Source: Diphasiastrum complanatum (taxonomy: Eukaryota; Streptophyta; Lycopodiopsida; Lycopodiales; Lycopodiaceae). Taken from it: a stretch of DNA of 64,000 bases. The stretch lies in contig CM055106.1 of NCBI GenBank assembly GCA_029204225.1, positions 37,181,946-37,245,945 on the forward strand. Direction: 5' to 3'. The translations under genes were made by a program, and so were the position numbers. This document shows, piece after piece, positions 21,601-34,534 of the stretch (the first letter of the stretch is position 1; every line of letters starts with the position of its first letter). The notes under the pieces were generated by a model. The model was not told the DNA's origin, did not search any database, and saw only the letters and a list, made by a program, of their open reading frames with translations.

Positions 21601-24006
21601 AGCACTTAAGTCCACCTACAAAGCAAAGAATACTTCTAGAATACTCACTCTTAGGAATCGGATTTTCCAAAGTTTTCAAAGAAGTGAGGAGAGTGCATCA
21701 AACAATGTTCTGAGAGTAAAAGATCTTCATAGGGAGATTTCTTGTGTTGGTGTTACTATTAACCAACATGAGCTAGTACAAGTCATTCTAAATGGCTTGA
21801 AAGATGACTACGATAATCTTGTTCAATCCTTTGCCATTAAAGAGGAGTTTCCTAATTTAGAAACTCTCCAAGGAATTCTCATTTCTGAAGAAGCTAGGCA
21901 AAGTTATAAACTTTCTAGGATGAACAAACTCGATCATGGTGGAAGTGACAAAGCCCTCTTTGTCAAGGCAAGCATAAAGGAAGGAGTAAGAACCAGTTTT
22001 CTCAAGCATGCAACAAAGACAAAGCCAAGGATCGAGACAAAGATGGTGAACATGATGATTCATCTCATCCTTCTACTTCAAAGACCAAGAAGAAGAAAGT
22101 CAAGTGTTTCTTCTGTGGCAAGAAGGGGCAATATGCCTCTAATTGCTTCAAGAAGAAAAACCAGCTCAAGCAAGAGAAGATTTTGTTGCAAGTGATGGAG
22201 AAGGACCACTCATGGTGTCAAGTTTTTCTTCGTCACCTTTCAAGAAAGATGGAGCTTGGTACATAGATAGTAGAGCTTCTTCACATATGTGCTGTTCAAA
22301 GGAGTCTTTTGACTCAATTGTACCTTACAAAGGACTTAAGAGATCTATTTACACTGCATATGATCATGAGTGCTCTATTGAAGGAATTGGCAACATTCCA
22401 TTGAAACTTGCTTCTTCTAAAGTTCTTTCACTTTCCAATATTCTTTTCATTCCTAAACTTACAAAGAACTTGATTAGTGTTGGAAAGTTGCTTGATAGTG
22501 GTTGTGATGTAAAGTTCAATTCCAATACTTGCTTTATCAAGAAGAATGATGACGTCCTAGTTAATGGATCTAGATATGGCAGAATTTTCAAGCTGAATTC
22601 TTATGAGAATGCAAACTTTTGTGAAGTTGCTCTTTTATCTAAGAAGGAGTTGTGGCATAGAAGGTTGGGGCATCTTAACTTTAAATCTATGTCTTCTATG
22701 GTTAAAAAAGATACTTTCCAAAGATTTCAGCCTTGTGAGGTTTGTGCTATTGCAAAATCACATAGAAAGCCATATCAAAAGTCTTTTCTTAAAAACTACT
22801 CATCCTTTGGAGCTTATACACTCGGATATTCATTTTTCTTCTTCTAACAGTATTGGTGGTGCAACATGTTTTGTCACCTTTATTGATGACTTTACAATAT
22901 ATACTTGGTTGTATCTACTTTCTTCAAAAGCTATGGTATTTGATCACTTCCTAATCTTCAAAGCTTATGTTGAGAAACAGTTTTCTTTCAAAGTTAAAGC
23001 TTTAAGATGTGATGGAGGAGGTGAATACATCTCCAACAAGTTTTATTAATATTGTGAAAGGTTAAGGAATAAAGAGAGAGTTTTCTTGTGCTTATTTTCC
23101 ATCACAAAATGGAGTTGTTGAGAGGAAAAATCGATTTTTATGTGAATGTGCTAAAGCAATCTGAGTTGAAGCTTCATTGCCTATTGAATATTGGAGTGAA
23201 ACAATTAATTGTGCAAACTATTTGTGCAATAGATTACCTCACAATGCACTTGCTGGAAAATTACCATATGAAGTCTTGTTTAAGAAGAAACCTAAGGTAG
23301 ATCACCTTAGAGTTTTTGGATGTGCTTGCTTTGTTCATGAACCCTTGGAAACAAGGAAAAGAGATGATCCTAATTCTATCAAGGGGGTCATCGTTGGATA
23401 TGCATCCAACAAAAAGGCTTACAGAATCTATGTGCCCTCTACCTCAACTACAATTGAGAGTAGGAATGTTATATTTCATGAGGATCAAAAATACATATTT
23501 GAGGAGGCCGAGTTCAAAGATTCTCAAAAAGATACTCCAATCATCACCCTTGAAGACTATCATGGAGAGATGGGGCCGAGAATTGACGAGGAGTCACCTC
23601 AAATCTTCTCACCAAGGAGGTCTCAAAGAGAAAGATCCAAGCCTAGGAGGCTTACATATGGAATTCAACTCCACTAATTGTGCTTATTTTATTTCACATG
23701 AGGAGCCAAAGGATGTATATGATGCACTCAATTCAAATGAATGGTTTCTTGCCATGAAGGAGGAATATGATGCTTTGATGGCCAACAAGACATGGGAGCT
23801 TGTGGATCTTTCATCCAACAAGCACATGATTGGTTACAAGTGGGTTTTTCGAGTCAAGTATAATCAAGATGGCACAATGAACAAGTACAAGGCTAGGTTT
23901 TGTGCAAAGGGTTTTGTTCAAGTGTATGGACTTGATTATGAGGAGACTTTTGCTCCAGTTGCAAAGATGGTATCAATGAGAAACATAATTTCTATTTGTA
24001 GCCAAT
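21600..24006 (+). pseudogene. gag-pol: Copia element B': gag to start of reverse transcriptase, truncated
   Basis: Close relative of element B (27646-30944). Gag starts mid-protein at KSTYKAKNTSRILTLRN and is open through LKDDYDNLVQSF. The zinc knuckle (22105-22146, shifted frame) has Gln in place of His (GKKGQY). The protease site is DSR instead of DSG (22266-22274). Then come the GAG-pre-integrase region (WHRRLGHLNF), integrase (HSDIH, RCDGGGEY) with stops at about 23047 and 23162, the post-integrase tail (ETRKRDDPNSIKG) and the RT start (WELVDLSSNKHMIGYKWVF, VYGLDYEETFAPVAKM). It is cut at 24006 by the LTR of a minus-strand gypsy-like element. Multiple frameshifts; inactive. Confidence 0.85.
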
Positions 24007-24789
<783 letters not shown>

Positions 24790-24804
24790 GGATCCACGGC
24801 CCAA

Positions 24805-24830
24805 ATGAGTGCCGGCCCTTCGGCACTCAT
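24805..24830 (-). promoter_or_regulatory. Hairpin just upstream of the gypsy-type 3' LTR
   Basis: ATGAGTGCCG-GCCCTT-CGGCACTCAT is a perfect 10-bp stem with a 6-nt loop. Its core AGTGCCG/CGGCACT equals that of the hairpin at 3456-3475, and again 18 nt separate the core stem from the LTR start. Confidence 0.65.
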
Positions 24831-24906
24831 GCAGATTTTTGTGGTGGCCGGTTTGTTGGCGTGTTTATTACAAGGGACTTGTCTTTTGCTTCAGGAAAAG
24901 TGTGGA

Positions 24907-26155
24907 TCAGCGCTCACTTACGAAAACCTGGTGCTTTATTGGTTGTTGTGTAGCAAGATCTGGTGCTATTGTTAGATCTTCAAAATAATCAGGTGGCCAT
25001 TCCGAATACCCTTGTCCATCGATAAGTGGGTTGGCAAAATCATCAAAGCAAGGATCCCATGATACGTCGTGAAGATAATGATCCTCATATATGGGTTCCA
25101 CTTGTCCCACTGTCATAGGCACTCCTAATTGGTAATGTGGATAGGAGGTGTTGGCTTGATTGCTTTGTCTATCCAGGTCTTCGTGTATGCTTGAATGCGA
25201 AGACTTTCTTCAGCCACCAATATCAAATATCGAGGACATGGCGTTGATGCTAGTTGCATCGGATCTTGATGTACCTGAGGCCCTATGGGGCTTAGATTCT
25301 CTAGATCTGGCCGTCTAAGCAATGTGATGTCCTGATGTAGCTTTGTGGTGACCAGATGTTGAGTGGAACTTTCCAACTTTGGTTGGATCTTGCTTATGAT
25401 TGGCGTTGAGATCAGAGGACAATCTCCCACCTTAGTCTTTCCTTTTTCAATGGAATCCTCTCTTGAAGGTGGTACCTGGATCATTGCGTTGATTGGTAGT
25501 CAGTTTGCCTTCAAGTTGCGTGGTTGACGTGAGACCCCTTTGTAATTCATCCACCCGAAGTTGTTGCAACAACATTTGTTTGATGAGGCTTGGTAAAATA
25601 TGTTGGATTGCATATGTTGCCAATTTCTTGACATCTTCCGCTATCCCTGGTTGGATAGATTTTACCCACTCTGTCTTCTGTGGTGTTGGTGATTCACGTG
25701 GTTTTGGTTGACGTGAGACCCCTTTGTAATTCATCCACTCGAAGTTGTTGCAGCAACATTTGTTTGATGAGGCTTGGTAAAATCCGTTGGATTGCATCTG
25801 TTGCCAATTTCTTGACTTCTTCCGCTATCCCTAGTTGGATAGATTCTATCTTATGTGGTGTTGGTGATTCACGTGTGGCTGTGCCAATTTTTCTTAGGAT
25901 CTTTCTCTCATTCCTTCCATCCGCATCTGCTTCGTAACCAGGTGGCACTAGAAGTTTGTGTTTGTAGTGCAGCTTCTCGGTTGGTGGATTTGCATGGTCA
26001 TATGTAGGTTGCCGATTCAAGCAGGTAGGAGTCATAATGGCTTTTCTTGGATCTCTTATTGGACAATCATGACATGTGTTTTTAACATTGAAAAACAATC
26101 CATATTGATTTCTTGGCTTGCTACAAATGTTGTACCATGCAAGTATGTAGCTCAT
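24907..26155 (-). pseudogene. Gag-only or unknown ORFs of a non-autonomous gypsy-like element
   Basis: Read on the minus strand: first MSYILAWYNICSKPRNQYG, NTCHDCPIRDPRKAIM and PPGYEADADGRNERK; then a helical, coiled-coil-like stretch AEEVKKLATDAIQRILPSLI followed by KQMLLQQLRVDELQRG, which is present twice because of a 184-bp duplication; then a Pro-rich part (25484-25230); then TWIDKAIK, VEPIYEDHY and GYSEWPPDYFEDL (to 24907). The 3' LTR follows after the hairpin. There is no RT, integrase or RNase H. The protein is probably gag-like, but I do not recognise the domain. Broken by frameshifts. Confidence 0.5.
25522..25880. repeat. 184-bp tandem duplication within the ORF
   Basis: GGTTGACGTGAGACCCCTTT starts at 25522 and again at 25706. 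The two units differ by few substitutions and run to GGTGTTGGTGATTCACGTG. The length is not a multiple of three, which explains why the duplicated coding region appears in two different minus-strand frames. Confidence 0.9.
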
Positions 26156-26159
26156 TAAT

Positions 26160-26876
26160 GCAAAATGCCAAGTTTGGCGTACATAGAACTCAAGCTACAT
26201 GGTTATGTATTATCTAGTTTGATAAATGCAACTTGCATATAGTTTGTAGACATAGAATTAGCATGATTATGCTTGTAGAAACTCATGGCAACTCACATGC
26301 ATTAATTGTAAGTGATCCATAGTGACATGCAAGGCATGCACAAAGTTTAATGGACACATGCATGATGATTTGGACATTTCTAGTTAGAACTAGTACACTT
26401 GTAAAAAGTTGGTAGAATTTCATACATGACAAGTGACAAATGTCACATAGACTCTAGATGTCACTTTAGATGTCATTTTGGAATGGATAGATATGGTTCT
26501 ACCTCGAGCTACCTCAATCGCCATAAATATGTGTAGCTCTCCACACAATGAATGATGAAGAACCAAAGTTTTGTAGCTATCTCATGCCATTTTGGATCTA
26601 AACAAGTATTGCTTGTTATCTCTCTAGCTCTCTCTCTCTCTAACTCGTGTTGAGGCTAATGCTCATACACTGAAATCTTGTATTTTTATTCATTCTTTGA
26701 TTCATTGCTATTATATTCTGTTGATTAGCATGCTAGATTGTGGATTAGCCATTTCTTCTGAACTAGATTTTGTTGATCAATCTAGAATCAGGTTATAATG
26801 CCAATCGCAAAGCTTAATTAAGATCAGTCCCTCTTGTGGACATTCCCCACACGTGTGAATTATGGAAATTTTGTCA
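26160..26876 (+). mobile_element. Copia element B 5' LTR
   Basis: The 3' end is firm: it ends TTGTCA at 26876 directly before a perfect primer-binding site. Inside the end lies the palindrome CACACGTGTG (26848-26857). A CT-rich block (26620-26641) is present but short. The left boundary is uncertain; the given start is the end of the neighbouring minus-strand ORF region. No TATA box was assigned with confidence. Confidence 0.6.
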
Positions 26877-26890
26877 TGGTATCAGAGCCA
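26877..26890 (+). promoter_or_regulatory. Copia primer-binding site
   Basis: TGGTATCAGAGCCA, exact match to the plant initiator-Met-tRNA type, directly after the LTR end. Confidence 0.9.
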
Positions 26891-27645
26891 CATTAAGCTT
26901 TGCATGCAAACAACTCTGATTGTACAAGAAACTGAGAGCTAAATCAAGCAAAAGAGCAGTTTTGCACTTTTTCTAACCTTTCTCTGAAGTGTATTTGGAT
27001 CAAATCGGACTTGAACGGAATTTTTAGATCTGAATTGAGGTAGTACGGAATTTTGAAATTCCGCATGTGTGAAAATCAGAGTTTTTCAGTCCCTTTGTTC
27101 TCCTTACTTATTGATCCAAAGATAGCAGTGTTATAGCTTGATGGAAAGCATTTGATCTGTACTTTCCATAGAAATTGAAATCAAATCAATCTGATGTGTC
27201 TAGCAAGAGTTATAAGCTCTTAAAGAGGATAGGGATAGGTCCAAAATCCGAGTGACAGCATTTTGATTTGATTCAATTATACTTTGTTCTGAATCCATTG
27301 TTTTGAGCATCCAACACAAGAAACTGTAGATCAAGACTGAGTTTGTAGTATTTGAACACCCTTTGGGCCTTCTGAGTGTCAATAGTGTTTTCTTTTGAAG
27401 CATTTCACACGTGCCAAAAGTAGAATTCAAACCAGCCAAAGTGTCTCAAGCCACTTTTTGTGTCTGATCTAGAAAACTTGTCTTGTGGAATATTTGAGAT
27501 TCATCTCAAATATAGTTGCAAGTGTTTCACATAGGAAGGTAGTTCAACCTTGAAAATGCCTACAATGAAGAGAGCAGCAACTCTAAGTCTGATAGGAACA
27601 AGCTCAAACATATCTCAATCCAATAACTAAGAAGTCTTCATTATA

Positions 27646-30600
27646 ATGGCATCTCAGGGAGGATATCTTCTAGAAGCCAGTGAAAGACTAAACACTTCTA
27701 ATTACTCAATTTGGAGGTTCAGAATGGAGTCTGTTTTGATTCTCCAAGATGTTATGGATATTGTGCTTGGTGTTGAGGAGGAGCCTCAAGTACAGGTTGA
27801 AATTCCTAAATATAAGAAGAGAGCTAGAATGGCTCTACATTTCATTAAGATGAATGTATCTATTGAAATTTTGAGAGAGATAAGATCTTGCACTACAGCC
27901 AAAGAAGCTTGGGATGCACTAAAGACCATCTATGAAGCAAAGAATACTTCTAGAATACTCAATCTTAGGAATCAGATTTTCCAAGGTTTCCAAAGAAGTG
28001 AAGAGAGTGCATCTAACTATGTTCTGAGAGTTAAAGATTTACATAGAGAGCTTTCCTGTGTTGGTGTTAACATTAACCAAGTTGAGCTAGTTCAAGTCAT
28101 ACTGAATGGCTTGAGAGATGACTATGATAATCTTGTTTAGTCTTTTACTATTAAGGAGCTACCTAATCTAGAAACTCTCCAAGGAATTCTTATTTCTGAA
28201 GAATCTAGACAAAGCTATAAACTCTCCAGGATGAACAAACTTGAACATGGTGGAAGTGACAAAGCCCTCTTTTTGAAAGGCAAGCAAAAAGGAAGGAGTA
28301 AGAACCAATTCTCTCAAGCATACAACAAAGACAAAGCCAAAGATCGAGATCAAGATGGTGAAGAGGATGAAACATCTCATCTCTCTAACTCAAAAACCAA
28401 GAAGAAGAAAGTGAAGTGCTTCTTCTGTGGCAAAAAGGGGCACTATGTCTCTAATTGCTTTAAGAAGAAAAACCAACTCAAGCAAGCTAATCTCTCCAAA
28501 GAGATTGAAGAAGATTCTGTTGCAAGTGATGGAGAAGGATCACTTATGGTGTCCAGTTTTTCTTCATCACCTTTCAAGAAAGATGGAGCTTGGTACATGG
28601 ACAGTGGAGCCTCTTCACATATGTGTTGTTCAAAGGAGTCATTTGACTCAATCTTACCTTTCAAAGAACTCAAGAGATCTATTTACATAGCTAATGATCA
28701 TGAGTGTCCAATAGAAGGAATTGGCAACATTCCATTGAAACTCGCTTCTTCAAAAGTTCTTGCACCTTCTAATGTTCTTTTCATTCCAAAACTTACAAAA
28801 AACTTAATTAGTGTGGGAAAGTTGCTTGATAATGGTTTTGATGTAAAGTTCAACTCCAATACTTGTTTTTTCAAGAGAAAAGATGAGATCCTTGCTGATG
28901 GAACTAGATGTGGTGGAATTTTTAAGTTGAATTCATATGAGAATGCAAACCTTTGTGAAGTTGCTTTGTTATCTAAGGTGGAGCTGTGGCATAGAAGGTT
29001 GGGACATCCTAACTTTACATCTATGTCTTCTATCGTTAAGAAGGAGAAGGCTATTGGTCTTCCAAAATCTCTTTCTAAAGATTTCAAGCCTTGTGAGGCT
29101 TGTACCATTGCAAAGTCACACAGAAAGCCATATCAGAAGTCTTTTATAAAGACTACTTATCCATTGGAACTCATACATTCAGATGTACATTTTTTCTCTT
29201 CTAAAAGTATTGGTGGTGCAACATGTTTTGTCACCGTTATTGATGACTTTACTATCTACTTTCTTCAAAGGCTATGGTTTTTTATCACTTCCTTATCTTC
29301 AAAGCTTATGTAGAAAAACAGTTTTCTTGCAAAGTTAAAGCTTTAAGATGTGATGGAGGAGGTGAATATATCTCCAACAAGTTTCATAATTATTGTGAAG
29401 GTGAAGGAATAAAGAGAGAATTTTCTTGTGCCTATTGTCCATCCCAAAATGGAGTAGCTGAGAGGAAAAATAGATCTTTATGTGAATGTGCTAAAGCAAT
29501 TCGAGTAGCAGCTTCTTTGCCTATTGAATATTGGGGTGAAGCTATAAATTGTGCAAACTATTTGTGCAATAGATTACCTCACAATGCTCTTGCTGGAAAA
29601 ACACCTTTTGAAGTCTTGTTTCAGAAAAAACCTAAGGTAGATCACCTTAGAGTTTTTGGTTGCACTCTCTTTGTTAATATGCCCTTGGAAACAAGGAAAA
29701 GAGATGATCCTAATAATGTTAAAGGGATCATGGTTGGATATGCATCCATCAAGAAAGCTTACAGGATCTATGTTCCATCTACCTCAACTACAATTGAGAG
29801 TAGAGATGCGATATTCCATGAAGATCAAAAATACATTCTTGAGAAGGCCGAGTTCAAAGATTCTCACAAAGATACTCCAATCATCACCCTTGAAGATCAT
29901 CATGGAGAGATGGGGCCGAGATTTGAGGAGGAGTCACCTCGAATTTTTTCACCAAGGAGATCTCAAATAGAAAGATCCGAGCCTAGAAAGCTTACCTAAG
30001 AAGATAGAGGAAAGCAAGTGGAAATCAACTGCACTAAATGTGCCTATTTTATTTCTCATGAGGAGCCGAAGGATGTATATGATGCTATCAACTCAAAGGA
30101 ATGGTACTTTGTCATGAAGGAAGAATATGATGCTTTGATGGCCAATAATACATGGGAGCTTGTGGATCTTCCATCCAACAAGCATACCATTGGTTGCAAA
30201 TGAGTTTTTCGAGTCAAGTATAATCAAGATGGCACAATCAACAAGTACAAGGCTAGGCTTTGTGCTAAAGGCTTTGCTCAAGTATATGGACTTGATTATG
30301 AGGAGACCTTTGTCCCAGTTGCAAAGATGGTGTCAATTAGAATCATAATTTCTCTTGCTTGTTTTTTCAATTGGCAAATTCTTCGACTAGAGATTTCTAA
30401 TGCATTTCTAAATGGCTATCTAGAAGAAGAGATCTATATGGATCAACCTATTGGATTCATCCAAGATGAGGGAAAAGTTTGCTTGCTCTTCAAAAGTTTA
30501 TATGGATTAAAGCAAGCTCCAAGGTCATGGTATTCTCGACGTAACACCTTTCTTGAGTCACTAGGATTTAATCTTGGTAACTATGATCCTTCCTTATATG

Positions 30601-30944
30601 TCAAGTTTTTTGATAAAGATATTGTCATCCTTCTTATTTATGTCGATGATATCATTCTGACAGGAAGTTGTATCAAGTTAGTTGAGGAAACCAAGATTGC
30701 ACTTGGAAAAGAGTCCAAGATGCAAGATCTTGGAAAAATTCACTATATTCTAGGATTAGAGATTGGCTCTCTTAAAGATAAAGCTTTTGTACGTCAATCT
30801 AAGTATGCTCTTTCAATGTTAAAAAAGTTCAATATGTTGAATTGTAAGAGTATAGAAACACCTATGGAGCAAAATGTAAAGGACTCTAACAAAGGTGATG
30901 AAAGATCCTTCGAGGACATCACACTTTTTAGATGGAGTTCAGAT
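27646..30944 (+). pseudogene. gag-pol: Copia element B gag-pol, nearly intact
   Basis: The ATG at 27646 (MASQGGYLLEASERLNTSNY) opens gag. Frame 1 runs to 29313 with one TAG (28138-28140). It holds UBN2-type gag, CCHC knuckle CFFCGKKGHYVSNC (28417-28458), protease WYMDSGASSHM (DSG at 28600-28608), GAG-pre-integrase WHRRLGHPNF, and integrase Asp1 (HSDVH, 29182-29184). A ~14-bp deletion near 29265 shifts the frame (compare 22895-22915). The second frame (29274-31064) holds integrase Asp2 (RCDGGGEY, 29352-29354), the conserved Glu (29484-29486) and RT with YVDD (30639-30650), with stops at 29997-29999 (TAA) and 30201-30203 (TGA for Trp). Coding is cut at 30944 by an insertion; RNase H resumes at 33368. 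Three stops and one shift over 4 kb point to a young copy. Confidence 0.9.
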
Positions 30945-32547
30945 GCGATCGCTGGACACTGCCAGCTGAATCACTCCTACAATCCTCTAGAGTGTAGTCA
31001 GTCACTACTGATCTACGTTCATAAAATTAATACAACATTCAACATAGTTTCAACCAAAGTGTGAAATTCAAAATGAACAAGAAGAAACTCAGACACGCGA
31101 TTAATAACAAAAACATTTGCATTCGAGATCAGCCACAACACAAATTGATATGTGCGTGAAGGCTACAATATCATCTATTGATTTCTTTTCTCTGATTCTT
31201 TAAGCACTACGTGCATATCCACACAGTGCATTGGCGTAAGAGAAACACAGTTCTCTCACGATTAATTGTCTCACTTTACTAGCGGACAGTTGGATCTTCT
31301 GATCCTAGACAGAATTGTCTTTGCACGCAGGCGGACAAGTATTCTGTATTTTTCGTCTTGATTGCTTACTAGCATCAGACTATTTTGCTACACTGTATGT
31401 GTATTCTGTTGATCTATATGTCAAGTATTATCCATTAAGTATGGTCGCTCTATGTGAATCTAAGATTAGAGTGATTCAACATCTACAACTAATCAGGGAA
31501 TTACAAGAGTGGCAGATTAGCCACGACCTAAAATGTATCTGCTGACGTCATACCATCAAATCAGATATCTGTACTTATGGGTACTTGCATGATCTTAACT
31601 AGTACTCTTTGGAGCGTGAGGGCAGTATGTCTTTCTCTCGTACTAGACCGGAAAAGAATCTCGTTTGTGGATCTTTCGTGTTCATGAACCGTTCGTTTTC
31701 GTCTCCTTTGGCTTTGGTGTTCACGAATCATTCATCTTCGTCTCCTTTGACTTTCGTGTTCGCGAAACTCTTCGTGTTTTGTGTCTCCAAATTTTTGAGT
31801 TTGCGAACATCTTCGTTAGGTTGAGGGTTGAAAGCTAACAAGGCTTTGTAGCTGGAAACATTTCGTTTCTTCAGAAACGTATAAGAGAGTTAAAGAACCG
31901 ACAAAAAGAAAAGCTTAAAAAATAACTTAGGTAACTTATGAGAAGGGAGGGAAAACTTACAAAATAAAATGACTAGAAAAACAGAAAAGAGTACCTTGAA
32001 AAAAAAGGGGGGAGGGGGTAGGCCAGGGTGGTCAGTTGGAGGTTGAAACAGGTCAATGGAGGGGGCAGCTGTACAGAGAGAAGAGGCAGGGGAAGGGAGC
32101 AGACAGGGAGAGATTTTTTTTTTTTTTTTAAACAAGGTTAAAAGAGGTTTAGAAAGGGATTTTCTAAATAAGAGAGGGTTGATGCATTCTTTAGCAAAAC
32201 TGAGATTACAATAAATTACGGCAAATCGAAACTAAAAACACTTTTTAAACAAAGGAAGTTTTTAAAGAATTTTCAGAGAAAAGTGAACTAAAGTCATAAC
32301 AATGGGCAATTTGAAAAAACCTTAATCAAAATTAACTACCCAATATATGGCCTACAAAATTAAAATCACTACTTAAAAACAAAACTAATCCTTTGAGAGC
32401 TTGGTTTTTTTTTTTTTTTATGGAAATGGAAGATTCAAGAGAATGGAAAAAAGAGGAGGTGAGGGGAAGGAAGCATAAAAGAGTGGAGAGAAGATTGAAG
32501 AAAAGAGAATTTGAAAGGTAGCTATGTGGTGAGCAACGTTGGTGCAA
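30945..32547 (-). mobile_element. Gypsy leader and unassigned sequence inserted in copia B
   Basis: The part next to the primer-binding site (about 31900-32547) reads as a leader on the minus strand: pyrimidine-rich, no ORF of note. The left part (30945-31850) shows no protein motif; 31670-31800 repeats TTCGTGTTCnnGAA and TCTTCGTCTCCTTTG two to three times. No LTR marks the left edge, so the insertion is truncated or composite. Confidence 0.45.
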
Positions 32548-32564
32548 CCCGGCAACGGCGCCAA
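32548..32564 (-). promoter_or_regulatory. Gypsy primer-binding site
   Basis: CCCGGCAACGGCGCCAA on the plus strand is TTGGCGCCGTTGCCGGG on the minus strand, an exact plant gypsy type, adjacent to the LTR at 32566. Confidence 0.9.
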
Positions 32565-32565
32565 T

Positions 32566-33367
<802 letters not shown>

Positions 33368-33720
33368 CTATTGCTTGTTTTTTCAATATCAAAGAAGCAG
33401 GCAACTATTTCCTTATCATCTTGTGAAGTTGAGTACAAATCTCATACAACCACAACAAAGGAGGTTTTATGGATTAAAAGGCTACTTTTGGAGCCAAAGT
33501 GTTATATAGATGAAGATCTTCCAATTATCAAGAATGACAACATTTCTGCTCAAGCTCTTGCAAATAACCCAGTTTTCCATGCAAGGAGCAAACACATTGA
33601 AGTAGCTCATCATTTTGTAAGAGAAAAAGTCATTGGGAGAGAGATCTCACTAGAGCATGTTGATTCTACAAATTGTGTTGTAGATCTTCTCACCAAGCAG
33701 AATGTCTTTATCAAGACGAG
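33368..33720 (+). pseudogene. pol: Copia element B RNase H end
   Basis: The frame reads SISKKQATISLSSCEVEYKS, then TTTTKEVLWIKRLLLE, NPVFHARSKHIEVAHHFVRE and VVDLLTKQNVF, the usual C-terminus of copia pol including RNase H. It continues element B after the 2.4-kb insertion at 30945-33367; about 50-100 codons between the RT thumb and this point are missing. Confidence 0.85.
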
Positions 33721-33929
33721 GTCTAACCTTGGCCTAATTTCGATGTCTATGTTGATAGGAACACAGATTTTAAGGAGTGTGAAGATTATTAAAATATTAT
33801 CTTTCTATCTCGAGTTTGGGGCCATGTCCATGGTTATGTCCACTATATTTCATGTTGTACATAAAAGGTATGTGAATTGAGCACATAACCTTCTAGTATA
33901 GGTCGGATTTGAGTTAGGTAGATTCAGTT

Positions 33930-34530
33930 TTGATGACATGCAGAAGTTTAGATAGCATGCAATGTCATACTATATGCATGCAAGCCACATGCAATCAATG
34001 CATGCAACATGCAAAGTGGTTTCTATGATCTACACATGTCTAGGCAATTTTATGAGTTGACATGCAGTACATGCAACATCCATGCATGCAGTTACACATG
34101 TGGATCTCTGATAGGTGAATTAGTTCAGTTAAGTGGACTTTCCATGCAACTCCACTGTAGGAATCCGAGTCTCTCTCATGTAGCGAAAGCTTGTCATGTT
34201 TTGCCATATTGTGAATAATGTTTTGCCATATTGTGAATAATGAGATTTTGGTAATTTGGACTCATTCTCTCTCTCTCTACCCGAGTTCTCTTTCATTGAT
34301 TTTCTCTCTCTACCCGAGAGCAAGTTGTTTTTCCCATACTGAGCACTTAGAATTATTTCTGACATTCAATTCTCATAGTGAGAAGTTAGATTTTTTCATC
34401 AGATGTATGCCATTATGCTCTTGTCATAGATTTTTCAAGTATATTGTTCTCTGATCAATCTTGTGCAATCACAACACCTCAGTAATATCTTGTAGGATGT
34501 GTGGTGAAGTTCACACGTGCTAAAAACTTC
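33930..34530 (+). mobile_element. Probable copia LTR, uncertain ownership
   Basis: It lies between the end of pol B and the start of gag E. It is rich in CATGCA (33948-34100), has a 19-bp tandem duplication (TGTTTTGCCATATTGTGAA, 34197/34217), the CTCTCTCTACCCGAG motif that also occurs in the LTR at 2270 (34265, 34302), and CACACGTG at 34512. No primer-binding site separates it from gag E. It may be the 3' LTR of B or the 5' LTR of E. Confidence 0.4.
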
Positions 34531-34534
34531 ACAC

